From the NCBI GenBank assembly GCA_026122225.1, contig JANEZZ010002668.1, forward strand, positions 372,001 to 436,000: DNA of 64,000 nucleotides, given 5' to 3'. The notes beneath the pieces were generated by a model. The model was not told the DNA's origin. It was given only the letters and a program-made list of their open reading frames with translations, and did no database searches. The DNA comes from Heloderma charlesbogerti (Eukaryota; Chordata; Lepidosauria; Squamata; Helodermatidae). Position numbers and translations under genes: made by a program. Positions 22,020-33,124 of the stretch are shown here, one piece after another (position 1 is the stretch's first letter; the number at the start of each line of letters is the position of its first letter).

Positions 22020-22851
22020 TACAGTTGGTGCTTGCGGAGGAGCTGGAGGACGGCAGAGACATGGTGCTGATGGGTGTGGGAGTCCTCAGAAAATATAAGT
22101 AAATCATCGAGATACACAATGAGGAAAGAGTCCAAATAGTCCCGGAAGATGGCATTCATAAAACGCGAAAACGTGGGGGGGTGCAGGTGAGCCCAAACAG
22201 CATCACTAGGTATTCATACGCTCCATGCCAGGTGCCGAAACAGGTCTTCCACTCATCCCCCTCCCGAATGCGAATCAGATTGTAGGCGCCACGCAGGTCC
22301 AACTTTGTGAAAATCTTGGCTCGCCCCAGGTGCTCCAGCATCTCAGGTATCGGGGGAGGGGGTACTTGTCAGGGTTTGAGACTGAATTGAGGGCTCTGTA
22401 GTCGTCCACCGGGAGGAGTTCGCCAGATTTCTTGGTCACAAAGATGGTAGGGGCGCAGGCGGGGGAGGAGGAAGGGCAAATGAAGCCACGTCTGAGGTTT
22501 GTGTCCAAAAACTCCCGCAGAGCTCGAAGTTCTGGCTCCGACATCAAATACAGTTGGCCAGCAGGGATCGTCGCCCCCGGAATGAGGTTAATGGCACAGT
22601 CAAATGGGCGTTGCGGGGGGGAGTTGGTCAGTCTCCTTCTTGTCGAAAACATCCCGTAAAGCCGCATACTTCTCTGGGAGGATCACGGTAGCTGAAGAAC
22701 TGCCAGAAGCAGATGAGGAGGGGGAGGAAAGGCTTAAGGCCTGGACTGGGACTGGCACCTCGATCGGGAGGCAATGCTCCCAGCAGTAGGGAGACGCAAA
22801 CTCCACTTGCTGAAGCTCCCAAGAAATCTGAGGATTATGCTTAGAGAGCAA
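22020..22851 (-). pseudogene. Gypsy RT fingers and palm
   Basis: Pieces in different frames cover the fingers (CAINLIPGATIPAG, FVTKKSGELLPVDDYRALN) and the palm ([17 protein letters not shown] with the first Asp). The catalytic YLDD box is at 22103-22114. The palm frame then runs into the MITE at 22019. Small frame changes separate 22275-22667 from 22156-22341. Confidence 0.85.
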
Positions 22852-22948
22852 GGAAATACGAATGGGTATTGGGGAACCTTGGCCAAGTGAAACTGAATCT
22901 GTTCAGTGCGGGACTGGGCGCGCAGAGTGAGCAGAGCTGTAATCCGGG

Positions 22949-23191
22949 TCACCGCGCCCGAAGAAAGAGGATGCCTATGGTCTCCACTGCCAAGGGGCCA
23001 GGAAGAGGCAGGGTAGGAATCTTGTGGAAGTGAGTGAAGGTTTCATCCATGAAACTGGTCATAGCTCCTGAGACCACTAAAGCCAGGGCCTCCACCCCAC
23101 CCCACTGGGAGGAGCTGAGGTGAACATGCAATAGCAGATGGGAGGGGGGGTTGCGGAAGGCACCCACTGGGTGTGGAACCGACCCCCACAC
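22949..23191 (-). pseudogene. Gypsy protease with mutated active site
   Basis: The retropepsin-like region has the ALxxSGAMTSFMDE context, but the codon that should be Asp in the D-S/T-G triad reads GTC (Val) at 23072-23074. One A-to-T change from GAC explains it. Without this Asp the enzyme cannot cut the polyprotein. Confidence 0.75.
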
Positions 23192-23279
23192 TGGAGACCC
23201 CCATCAGGCTTGGGTGGCAGCCTAGTCAGGCCTGGGGGCGAGGAGGAGGAGGAGGAGGAAGGAGAGGAGGGGGAGGCAG

Positions 23280-24152
23280 AGGAGCTGCGGGTCTAGTGCA
23301 GCAGGTTTTGGCGAAATGTCCCACCTTTCAACACCGAAAGCATCAGCGCTCAGCGCGCCTTCGCTCTAGTTCCTCCGGCGGCAGCGGGGCTCGGGTAGCT
23401 CCCAGCTGCACTGGGGTCTCCTCCGCCCCCACTGCAGAGGCAGGGGGTGAGGGAGGGGGCAGGAAACGGGGGGAATGGGAGGGAAATCTCAGCTCCCAGC
23501 ACCAAGCTGGGTCTGCCGGCGCCCCTCCAGCCAACTATCTATCTGGAGGCAGGTCTGGATGAGGTCCTCCAAAGTAGGCGGGCTGGGCGCCAACTCGTCC
23601 AAGATCCCGTCGTTCAACCCGTCCAAAAACTGAGCCACCAGCGCGGCATCATTCCACTGTAAATCCTGCATCAGCAAGCGAAAAGTTGTCGCATAGCTGG
23701 AAACTGAGTCCTTGCCCTGCCTGAGGCGGCGAATCTCCCGAGAAGCCATCTGCGTGCACAAGGGGTTACCGGAAAATCTGGCCATCGTTGTCATGAAACC
23801 TTGATAGTTCCCGAGCAGGAGGTCATTAGCGAGAAGAAGTCCCGAAGCCACGCCTGAAAGTAGGTTAATGATGAAGCCCACACGAACCTGTTCTGTCAGG
23901 AAATCCTCAGGTCGAAGGCGCATGTACAGCTCCAGTTGGGCCTGAAAAATCTGAAAAAGTCCTTTCTCACCAGAAAACTTCTCTGGCAAAGCCACCGGGC
24001 ACTTGCGGCGGGGGGGGGGGAATTGGAGGTGGTGGGGGTTGAACCGCAGCTTGCAGATTCTGTATGGCAGTCGTCAGTTGAGCCACTTGATCACTGAGAA
24101 TCTGGTTCTCTTGCGCCAGAGCTTGCACCGCCAGGTCCCTGGCACCCTCCAT
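23280..24152 (-). pseudogene. Gypsy Gag-like region with zinc knuckle
   Basis: Starts at ATG 24152 with a heptad-like N-terminus (MEGARDLAVQALAQENQ), probably a coiled coil, then a Pro-rich stretch. An 11-G run at 24010-24020 shifts the frame. The capsid-like part (23489-23995) has LPEKFSGEKGLFQIFQAQLE and a YATTFRLLMQDLQWNDAALV segment, akin to the Gag of sushi-ichi-type elements from which the host RTL/PEG10 genes came. At 23301-23342 a CX2CX4HX4C zinc knuckle is recognisable, but its fifth codon is a stop. Confidence 0.8.
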
Positions 24153-24183
24153 TCGGCAGTAGAAGAGAGAGGAAAAAAAAGAG

Positions 24184-24195
24184 GAACAGGGACCA
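24184..24195 (-). promoter_or_regulatory. Putative primer-binding site
   Basis: The minus strand reads TGGTCCCTGTTC three bases inside the 5' LTR. Position and the TGG start fit a tRNA 3'-end complement. I cannot name the tRNA. Confidence 0.45.
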
Positions 24196-24198
24196 AGC

Positions 24199-24735
24199 TG
24201 TCAGGAGTGCCCTAGCGGCCTCTTTCAGTACACTCCAATAGCAAACTCAAGATACAGACAAAAGATTCTTTTCAAAGCTTTAATCCTTTTACAACTTAAT
24301 GACTCTTTCAGATGCTAATCACCAGCGACTAAGCAATGAACAGCGGAGTAGCCTATGCTCTGGGTAAGCAGTTGGTCCCCGTTTGAAGGAGAATCACTTG
24401 AAGACCCTGAACTTATGGGCTAGGGAGAGATCCTCCCTCTTTCCCTTGGGTCCACAGGAGGCAGCTGTTGCTTGCACGCCAAATGGGCGCTATGCCTCCT
24501 TTCCGCGCCCTCCATCACTTGTCACTCCCTGTGTCTGTGTCAAGCGTCTAGCAAGCCCCCCTCCCGCATTCTCTCACTGTCTGGGTCACTATCTATCTCA
24601 GAAATGCCGGCAGGAGGAATCTCTGCCCGCTGCTGTGCCTGTGAGGAATGAGCTGGCTCCTCTCCCACGGATTGCTGATCCTCCTCAGAATCAGAACTGC
24701 TCTGGGGTTCTATCGGCTCAGTTTCCACCCTGACA
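24199..24735 (-). repeat. Gypsy LTR (5' LTR in element orientation)
   Basis: 537 bp, TGTCAGG to CCTGACA, partner of 18406-18945. The minus-strand start of both LTRs opens a short acidic reading frame (METEPIEPQSSSDSEEDQQ), 80 codons in one and about 62 in the other. Function unknown and possibly chance. Confidence 0.9.
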
Positions 24736-24740
24736 CTTTA
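24736..24740. repeat. Gypsy target-site duplication, right
   Basis: CTTTA, matching 18401-18405. Confidence 0.9.
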
Positions 24741-25183
24741 CAGCTGTCATTTATGCAACATTAGATTCCCGGAAATCCCCAAGCCACCATTTTTACACAA
24801 AATGCCAGCTTGCTTAGGGACTGGGCAAGTGTTGGACCTGCTCGCCAGGTGCAAGGCTGCTCAGTGAGCAGGTCCAGGTGAGCATGGAGTCTTGGTGAGC
24901 AGGTCTGGGTTGTGTGAGTGGGGAGGAGTCCACCGGATTCCACCCCCTTCCCAGACTCTCAATACATCCCTACCACTAGAAATGTTTGAACCTGTTGCAT
25001 GCACTGGATCCCTCTCTTGGCCAAACACAAAATTTGGCATTCTTTTAGAAGCTATCACAAGCCACCATAAAATGAGATTTCACCAAAAGTAGAATATATT
25101 GCATTACATAATTTGTTATTTATAGCCTTGTATTATCTGATTTAATCAGGGAGGTCCACTCTGTGAGCCCAGCAACCACTGTG

Positions 25184-25377
25184 GCAATGTTCCCCAACCT
25201 GGTGTCCTCCAGATGTTGTGGACCAACTACTATCAGTCCCAGCCAACATGGCCAATGGCCAGGAATGCTGGGCATTGTAGTCCAAAACATTTATTTTATT
25301 TATTTATTTATTTATTTATTTCTATACCACCCAATAGCCGAAGCTCTCTGGAAGACACCAGGTTGGGGAAGGCTGCA
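25184..25377. repeat. Fold-back repeat split by an L2-type 3' end
   Basis: The left arm 'TTCCCCAACCTGGTGTCCTC' at about 25189 pairs with the right arm 'CTGGAAGACACCAGGTTGGGG' at about 25349. In between, (TTTA)n plus 'TCTATACCACCCAATAGCCG' (25291-25348) is an L2-type 3' terminus like that at 52861. The fold-back family also occurs at 36201-36331. Confidence 0.75.
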
Positions 25378-28300
25378 CTATGGGAATAGGAAGCAACCAC
25401 ATTCTTTGACAGACCTATGTGGTTACTTTTTTCAGATGTTACAAAAGTGGTTTGAGGACTGGAACACAAGGAAGCAATTCCCACACTTCTTTGGTAACAA
25501 CTGAATGGGTCTCTTGTTTACCATCATTTAGTCAAACACTAATTCAACTAATAGGCTGCTACTACAACAGAATTATAGTTGCAGCCAAAAAGTACATGCA
25601 TTTCTCGACCTATCTGATAATTAGTTTTCCCTAGCCTTCTTTTAAAGAGACATGTTGGTAAAGTTTAAGGCTGGTCATACAGGATTCCCCACCCCCACTT
25701 CCATACATAGAGAGAATTCCTGTGTTAAATGGGCCTAAGGGAACTGCTTGATTTCAATCTCAGTGATAGGTGCAGCCATATGCATAACGTCCCACAAATC
25801 AGCTTACATGTCTTGTCTTCACAAAACACAGAAGCAGATTTGCACAATGGGCACTTGTACAGACATTTTCTTAGACCGAGAATCCGGGTTACGATAAGCA
25901 GAAAATATGATCATGACCAGAGACAACATACTATTCTAGCCCCTCCTTATTTTATCCATTCTCATAACACAGGGCAATGTCACATTCTATATGATGCCCT
26001 AACACATAAAAAAAATCAAGTACAGTGAATCCCCAAAGCCACAGAATGGTAGCTTTACAAAGGCTACTGAACCTTTGAAAGTCAACAGATGTGTTAAGAC
26101 TGAGTAACTGATGTGGAAAATCACTGGCATTTCCCAGGAAGTAATCTTCATTCTGTTTAGTTAAAAAGTTAATCAGCTGCAGGTTTAGTTGAGAAATTGG
26201 TGGTAGCCAGTTTTAATTAGTGAAAGCAGAAGTGGTGAGGTTGCCTGAAGAACATACTTTTTATTATTTTTCTGGCACAGTAATAGAAAATGAAAAAGAT
26301 GGCACTTCATTCTAACAATGAACAGTAACAAATTTAATGACGTCTCGTGCTTCTTTAAATATCCTTTTAAAAAGCTCCTATATTAAGGTTTTGATAATAT
26401 GCAAACTTATTTAAATTAGTTAAAGCAACTGATTAGGTCTGTCATTAAATCAGTCAACAATCCTATTTTCAATGCATTTTTCCTGCCTGGAAATAATCTC
26501 TACTGTCTCATTCTTGAGCTATTATTACTTCACCATCACATCAATGTCTCTTCTTTTTTAAAATCAAACTCCACTCTAACATGGCATCAAAATAATTATA
26601 CAAAACTCCAATAGCTTCTGATTAAAATCAGATTTTCATGCAGCAGAGGTTTATGGGATTCAGCTAAGTACTTATGCCTTAATGAATAAGGCTACTACAG
26701 TTCCACTTTGGAGAATAATGAGGTGCTAATGGTGCAGACCAAATTACTCTCTTCTTCGGAAAAGCCTGCAGACTGGGGAGACAAAAACTACACACAGATT
26801 CCTGTAAACCCTCTTACTGAGTTGAGTCTCCAGGAAGAAAGGACCACCAGGAATGTAGTTAAATTAGGCTGTGATTTTAATAGTCAACACCACTTAAGCA
26901 TGCAACTTTCCTCTTTCTGGGTTCTTCTCATTTCCTTATAATCTTAATTCCAAGGCTGGCTGTTTACATGGTTACTTTTTTTTTTTTATAAAACACGAAA
27001 ATGTCATCATGAGCTGAAAAATCTCTGCAATTCTTCCAAGAACTGCTTCTGGGTGTATTTCAAAGGGCTGGCAATAGCCCTTAACAGTCTGCATAAAATT
27101 AGAGCGTGTCTCTCTGCCCATATTTCCCTCTGCCCTGTGTCCTCTGATCCTTCAGGAAAGCCCTGTTCTGTGCCCCCTTCCTTTTCTAATGTTGTACTAT
27201 GAACTTCATAATGGACTATGAAGGCAGAGTCAGAACTTCTCTGTTGTAACACCCACATTATGGAATTCCGTGCCTAGTAATGCGCATTTAGTTCCTATCC
27301 TGTTTCATTCGCAAAAGTAAACCTGGCTATTTCAAAAGAGTTTCCATGCTGTGCAACTGAGTGTTTTATTGCTGCTGCTTTAATCCAGTTATGAATTCTT
27401 TTATTTGGTAGCGCTGCTATGTTGATGGTTTTAGACTCAGCAGATATGTAGAGTTTAAATGGTCAAAAAAAGAGCTGTCTCGTGTGGTCATCTTTGAACA
27501 AGATAAGCTACTTCTGGATCTGACCTCACTTACTCTTCTGGCAAATTGTTGTGTCCCACTACATTCTTGGCAGGACCACCAGGAACTGGATGAGACTTCA
27601 GAGGATGAGGAGGATCCTACTGCAGGCCCTAGTGTTTGCGGAGGTCAAAAGGAACTGGAGGGTGCCAATAGCCTTCTGGAGACCACCAACCAGGGGGGAT
27701 GGGCCCCTCAAGGAGGCTGTGACATTGGAGGAACTAAAGTGCCCATTTTAGTCTCATCTTCTTCTCCTGCGTCTGATCCACCAGGATCACCCTCAGGACT
27801 GGAAGCAGCAGTGTGTCTGGATGGAGGTCTAGAGCTGGAGGCACAGTGCCTATCGGGCAGCATAAGTACCCCTGAGCCCTACTCATGAAGTGGAAGCATG
27901 ATGTGAATCTAGGCCCTGCTTTGAAGCCAGGTAGGGCTAGGGCTTCATCATCACCAATAATAATCAGTTTAAACCTAGCCACTACTGGATAATCTCTCTT
28001 GCTGTGCTCCATGCTGGGCAGCTCCTCTGTTAATCTGAACTCCATTATCCTTGACCCATGGGACTACATCTGGGAAGATAGGACTGGACTCATGTGGCAG
28101 ACCTGGCAGAAAGGCGGAACATATGCAGCAGTGAAGAAGAGAGCACTGGGCATAAACAAGGCAAGCTGGCTTCTTATTATACTCTTCACATTCTACAAAT
28201 CCAACCTCCCCCTATTATAGTATTCAAAAACATGAAGAGTCATAGTTAAGTAGCTCCTAGTAAATTGCTGACTGGTCCTTCTCCCATACAGACATCTGGA

Positions 28301-31116
28301 CTATTCATGTTAATTATTAGCTAACACCACACTAGAGAGGTGGACAGACTTCAGTTTTGGATTCAGCTCCTTGTTCAGAGAGACTCAACAATGTCTTCCA
28401 AAACATGCAAGAAACCTGAGTCAGAAAATGGAATTCATCCCTTCATCGCAAGGCCATGGTTCCAGGTGAATATCCCAATTCAAAAAGAAAATAACTTTCA
28501 ATGAAACTCCCTGTTTATGACATTCATAGAGGAACAATACATGAGAGAAACTGTATGTTTAAAATGTAAGAGAAACCTATTGGGATCAGGGAAAAAACAG
28601 CCTTTGTCAGATGTACAAAACTGCAACAGATGCAGCAGAAGAAATCAACTCAGAAAAGTCACCTTGAAAAACACTGGAACACAGCATTTATTCATCACAA
28701 GGGAGAATAAATGAGGGGATGAGATGACATTTGCTACACACACAGAGAGATGGTTAGGAGAATGTTCTTTCTATGCTGGTCTCTATTTTTAAACCTACAT
28801 TGCCATTTATAAATCTCTCGCACTCACCCATCTTTAAAGAGTTCTTTGCAAGCTTTTACTGAAAATACCATTTCAGTACCTTTACTTATTTCAGTTGGCA
28901 CATGTGACAGGTTAGATCTGGCCCACTCATCGAAAGGCAACAAAGCCATGTCAGGGACTGAAGATGAGCGTATTTGTGAATTTCACTACTGAAGAGATAC
29001 AGCACAAGCAAAGTTAGAAGACAGGATAGTCCAGTTCCATTTTTCTTTGGTAATATTTTACGCTTGTAATTTTTCTCACATTGCCTGAGGAAGCAGTAAT
29101 CTCTGTTTCTGAGCTCAAGCTAAATGCCAGCGTACCAACAGAGGATTTCTGCCTGCTGCCATCATTCCAACAGATCTTTCCTACAGAAATAGTAAGAAAA
29201 GGATTGCATTTTGCCATTTGGAGTAGTATTTTCTCCAACACCTCCACCCTTCAACATGAAGTTGATGGAATGCCAATTACACACTCCAGGTGTAAATTAA
29301 TGCAGTCTTGATGCTTTGTTTTTATTTTCCCCCAGGCATACATTAATCAGATACATTTTCTCCCTAAAAAAAGTCAAGACTCTAAAACTATTTCTTATGA
29401 AAATTTAATTGTTTTGATTTTGAATATCTCCTACATTCTAAGTTCTGAAATATGTACATTCTGAATACTGAAGGAAAGGCAACTGCATTAGCTTCTTGGT
29501 GACATCCCCAAATGAATACCCTATTTGAGACATGCCTGTAGGTACAATAGCTTAACTTCCCTCCATCCCTCCCTCCATTTACATTTTTCATTTCTCCATC
29601 ACAGCTTCTTGCGATATAGCAACACAGCGTGAACATCCTTCTCGCAGCAACACTAATGAACTAGTAAAACAAAACTCTCACAAGAATACATACGATTCAA
29701 GCATGAGGGATTCAAGCATGAATTCTTCCTAAGTATTCATCATATGTAATGAAGACAGCCTTAAATAATCTAACCAGGTAAGATTAATTTGCTCCTTACA
29801 AACCCGATTTCAAAGGAAAATAAAGTAAGATGGTAAAGCACATGACCATTACAGAACTAAGAGCATTTCATTGCATTCTGGGCATGCTAGCTGGACACAG
29901 TAAAAATTACTTTTATCTGATGTGAAGAACACTTCAGAACACTTTGGAGGGAAGACCACAATGCCTTGTACAGGTGTGTTAAGCAATATGTGAGCAAAGA
30001 TATATGTGTGTGTTTTAAGGAAAAAAACTATTTTTAGTTGAATTTCTCAAAACAGCATTTCTCAAAAGGTACCCAAGCTAAACTGCCTAGTATAGTTGCC
30101 AAGTAATTCAAAAACGAAACAGAAGTTAATGAGAGAGATTATAATGCAGCCTTGTATTTAAGCACTCACGCAGTAGCCATAGGCAACAAGGAACTACATG
30201 CAGGCAAGCATATGGACTTCTATGTGGGCTGGCAAAAAGGAATGAAATGCTTCTTCCTTCCTCTGCACCCAGCACAGAAACCAAGTGGGCGGTGAGGGGA
30301 GAGAATCCCCTTCCTCCATACTCAACACATTAATGAAGCAGGCTGTTGAAGAAGGAACAGAGCTCTTGTCCCTCCTCTATCAGCACAGAGTAGGCTAGTA
30401 TTTTTTTCAGGCTAGTAACTTTTGCCAGCTTATTTACAAGGCTGTTATGAATATGTGCTTTATGTACAAAACAGGCTTTCAACTGATCCTAACTGCTTGA
30501 AGTATCATGCAGGGTGAGGGAGGGAATGTGACAGCAGCAATGGCATCTGTGAGGACCCAAGACACTATGTCTCTGGGATATGAAGAAAAGAATGAGAGGC
30601 AGCTGTTAAGCTATGAGGGTGAAGTTGGAAAAACAGGAGGGGGCTGATGGCATCAGAGGTGAAAAACAGAGGTAGGAGAATTTGGATACAGGAGGCTAAA
30701 AAGATTCCAACCTATATATGTGACTACTGGCATTTCCAAAATGCTTCCTGTCTGTTACATGGAAAGGGGCAAAATCCAACTATACACAGTGTCCAAGCAC
30801 ATGGCCTGATTGGCTCCAGAGGATCTAACAAAAATCTTACAAAACCTGGATAATGCATATAGATAAAGGATGGAAATAACGTAGCATAAACATATTCAAG
30901 TATGGTCTACAACTTAGCCTCATTTTCTTTACTTTTGAGAATGGACTTGCAGGCCAGGCCAGGCCCCTGCTAGACCTTCAGGCCTGGGAAAAGTGCCTCC
31001 TTCCCCACCCCATGCCCCATCTGGTCCCTCTTTACAAAGGCTTCATTCATATGGTTCAAATTTCATATTACATCTCTTCTGACAGAGAGGTGTACTAAAT
31101 TAGGATCTGGATCAGT
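25378..31116. other. Long non-coding interval, no gene supported
   Basis: 5.7 kb, mostly AT-rich and single-copy-like. At 27484-27888 there is a 134-codon open stretch rich in Glu, Asp, Pro and Ser without a known domain. At 28517-28714 a short Cys-containing stretch does not form a zinc finger. I see no splice-supported exon, tRNA or clear repeat here. Parts of 27550-28200 could be an old LTR, but I found no matching ends or target duplication. Confidence 0.4.
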
Positions 31117-31124
31117 TTAGCCAC

Positions 31125-31816
31125 TAGGGATGTACAAAATCCCTACCTGGCTCCGTGCCGGTCAATCTGCAGTGGGGTAGAGGCGCTCCGTCCCTCCCCT
31201 CGGAATCCTTCCTGGCTGGCTCCACTCCATGGCAGCTCCGCAGAGCCACTGGCCGGGGCTGGCCACAGCCGGAGTTCCGGGCGCTGCTGGGCTGCTGCAG
31301 CTCCAAATGGTGGCCGTCGTAGCGGCCGCCATTTGTGTCCTTGCTGTAAGCCATGATAGGCTACGTAAGTATTTACATAGCCTATCACGGCAAAAGTCAG
31401 CCATGCAAATGGCGGCCACTACACCATTTGCGTGGCTGCCTTTTGCCGTGATAGGCTACGTAAATACTTATGTAGCCTATCACAGCTTACTGCAAGGACA
31501 CAAATGGCATAGCAGCCGCCATTTGCGCCCCTGCTCTTTGCCGTGATAGGCTACATAAGTATTTATGTAGCCTATCACAGCCTACTGCGAGGGCACAAAT
31601 GGCAGCTGCTATGATGGCCGCCATTTGTGGCCGCAGCAGCCCGGCAGCGGCCGGGAGACCAGCTGGAGCCGCCGGATCCGCAGGATCCGCCGCCAGGTAC
31701 ATTCCGTCCCTGCGGTGTGGCGGGGTGGGGGAGGCCGTTCCGCCACGGATTCTGGGGAGCCGGATTCTAGAGTCCAGCCTCACTGGAGTCCGTGGCGGAA
31801 TTATCTGACATCCTTA
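31125..31816. mobile_element. hAT-like MITE with exact 8-bp TSD and palindromes
   Basis: The element starts TAGGGATGT and ends CATCCTTA, with identical 8-bp repeats TTAGCCAC at 31117-31124 and 31817-31824. The interior carries three palindromes of the GTGATAGGCTACGTAA type (31351-31390, 31446-31484, 31541-31580). Between them are GCCGCCATTTG / CAAATGGCGGC modules. GC-rich flanks resemble CpG islands. No coding capacity. Confidence 0.9.
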
Positions 31817-31824
31817 TTAGCCAC

Positions 31825-32371
31825 AAAAAAGCAACACAGGTTCATAGCACCACCAAGAGGTGGTGAGTAGGAAATGCTGGTTCAGATGAAAATTATCTGT
31901 GTCTTAGCCAGGAAGATATTTGTCTATCCTTCCTTCTCAGCTGTTATGTATTCGGGCATCCATTTTTGTCTGAGTGCCCTTCCTATCCATAAAATGATCA
32001 GTTATGTTTGTGGTGTTGCAAAAATGGCTAGGCATCTCTAATATCTCCTTGATTTCCCGAATGCCATTTCCCAACAGGCTGCCCAACTGGGAAACTCCTT
32101 ATTATTTACTCTTGCCAATTCATCTCACTTGTAAACAGAGCACTAGTGGTCTTTCAGTATGGGATGCATCAGATCAAAGTCACAAAAAAGTAAGATCAGG
32201 GGTGCTTCCAGACAAAGGTTTTATTGTGCAATTACCCTGCCTCATTTATGGAGCTTTCCAGGGGGTCCAGATGACATTGACTTCAGTTTGTAACCCTCCT
32301 CCCCACTGCTTCTTCCATTGCTTTTCTTAGCAGAAAAATATCCATTATGGAGGAAAAGACAAAATAGCTAC
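31825..32371. other. Non-coding sequence
   Basis: No recognised feature. Confidence 0.4.
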
Positions 32372-32376
32372 ACAAT

Positions 32377-32960
32377 TGTCATGGATGCTAGCTCTCCCAA
32401 CTGAGTAATGAAGCAGAGGAGACTTGCTGTGCAATCCACACACTGTTTATTCAGCTAATAGCACCTTTTCACTTCTGAAGCGACTACAAAAGCTTAGAGC
32501 TGTCCTCTAGGCCTAATTTACAAAGTAAATCTTTTGGTAAGAGAGATACTGAAAGAAAGTTAGTTGCCTTTCAACTTCTGAAGGGTTTCCCACCATGCTT
32601 AGCTGGCTTTTTCTGAGCTCCTGCCTTCAGGGAGGATCCCCTCGACCCAACTTCTGATGGGCAGCCAATCTGGTGTGATGCCTCCCACCTCTCAACTCTG
32701 CCTGCTTACCTTGGCATTGGGTTCTGGCATCTGTCAATCCCAAAGCTCCCTCCCCTTCCAACAGAGCCTGGGTTCCCACCGCGGGAGCGGGGAGGGTCTC
32801 TGAGCCTGGCCCTCCTCAATAAACCCCTGGGAAGGTTCTTTGCTGATTCCTGGCAAGAATTTCCTCCCCACACCCTATCTCTACTGGGCTTAACTCCACT
32901 TCCAAATCTGAATCACAACAGTCCGAAACCAAAACAGACGGCCTGCGCAAAATCCTGACA
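32377..32960 (-). mobile_element. Probable solo LTR of gypsy type
   Basis: 584 bp beginning TGTCATGG and ending CCTGACA, with near-matching 5-bp flanks ACAAT (32372-32376) and TCAAT (32961-32965). Terminal bases and duplication size resemble the complete gypsy element at 18406-24735, but the body is different. The minus strand has an AATAAA signal near 32446-32453. A solo LTR forms by recombination between two LTRs. Confidence 0.6.
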
Positions 32961-33124
32961 TCAATGTCCTTTCATATGCAGTTCTAGGAGCCTTCCATCT
33001 GGAAGCACCCAGGAACAGAAGGCAAAAGCTAGATGACAAGCAAGTGCAGAGCCAGGCACAAGGGTCCAAGCTGATGTTGGAGAGGGTGGGGCAGTGCTGA
33101 GGCTAAGAAACAGTGGCTTTCATC

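Larger units (their letters stand above)
18406..24735 (-). mobile_element. Complete but inactivated chromodomain Ty3/gypsy retrotransposon
   Basis: A 6.3 kb LTR element on the minus strand with paired LTRs, a 5-bp CTTTA duplication, and domains in the order Gag, protease, RT, RNase H, integrase, chromodomain. The order and the chromodomain after integrase place it with the chromoviruses of vertebrates (sushi-ichi-like). Just inside the 5' LTR the minus strand reads TGGTCCCTGTTC (24184-24195), a plausible tRNA primer-binding site three bases in. Stops, G-run frameshifts, a lost protease Asp and a 786-bp hAT-like insertion leave it dead. Confidence 0.95.
18072..24972. mobile_element. Outer hAT-like MITE, split by a gypsy element
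   Basis: The left end TAGGGATGG at 18072 and right end CATCCCTA at 24965-24972 are the same termini as the other hAT-like MITEs in this window. Target copies ACCACTAA (18064-18071) and ACCACTAG (24972-24979, sharing one base with the terminus) match at 7 of 8 positions. Without the gypsy insertion (18406-24735 plus one CTTTA copy) the element is about 566 bp. It has no transposase frame. It must be older than the gypsy element inside it. Confidence 0.7.

Noticed and set aside
27484..27888. 134-codon open frame, acidic and Pro/Ser-rich
   Set aside because: No domain, no splice or promoter context and no related sequence recognised; could be part of an old LTR but I could not match ends or target duplication.
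28517..28714. Cys pairs that could suggest a zinc-binding fragment
   Set aside because: The spacing does not give C2H2 or another known zinc-binding pattern, and no flanking exon is seen.
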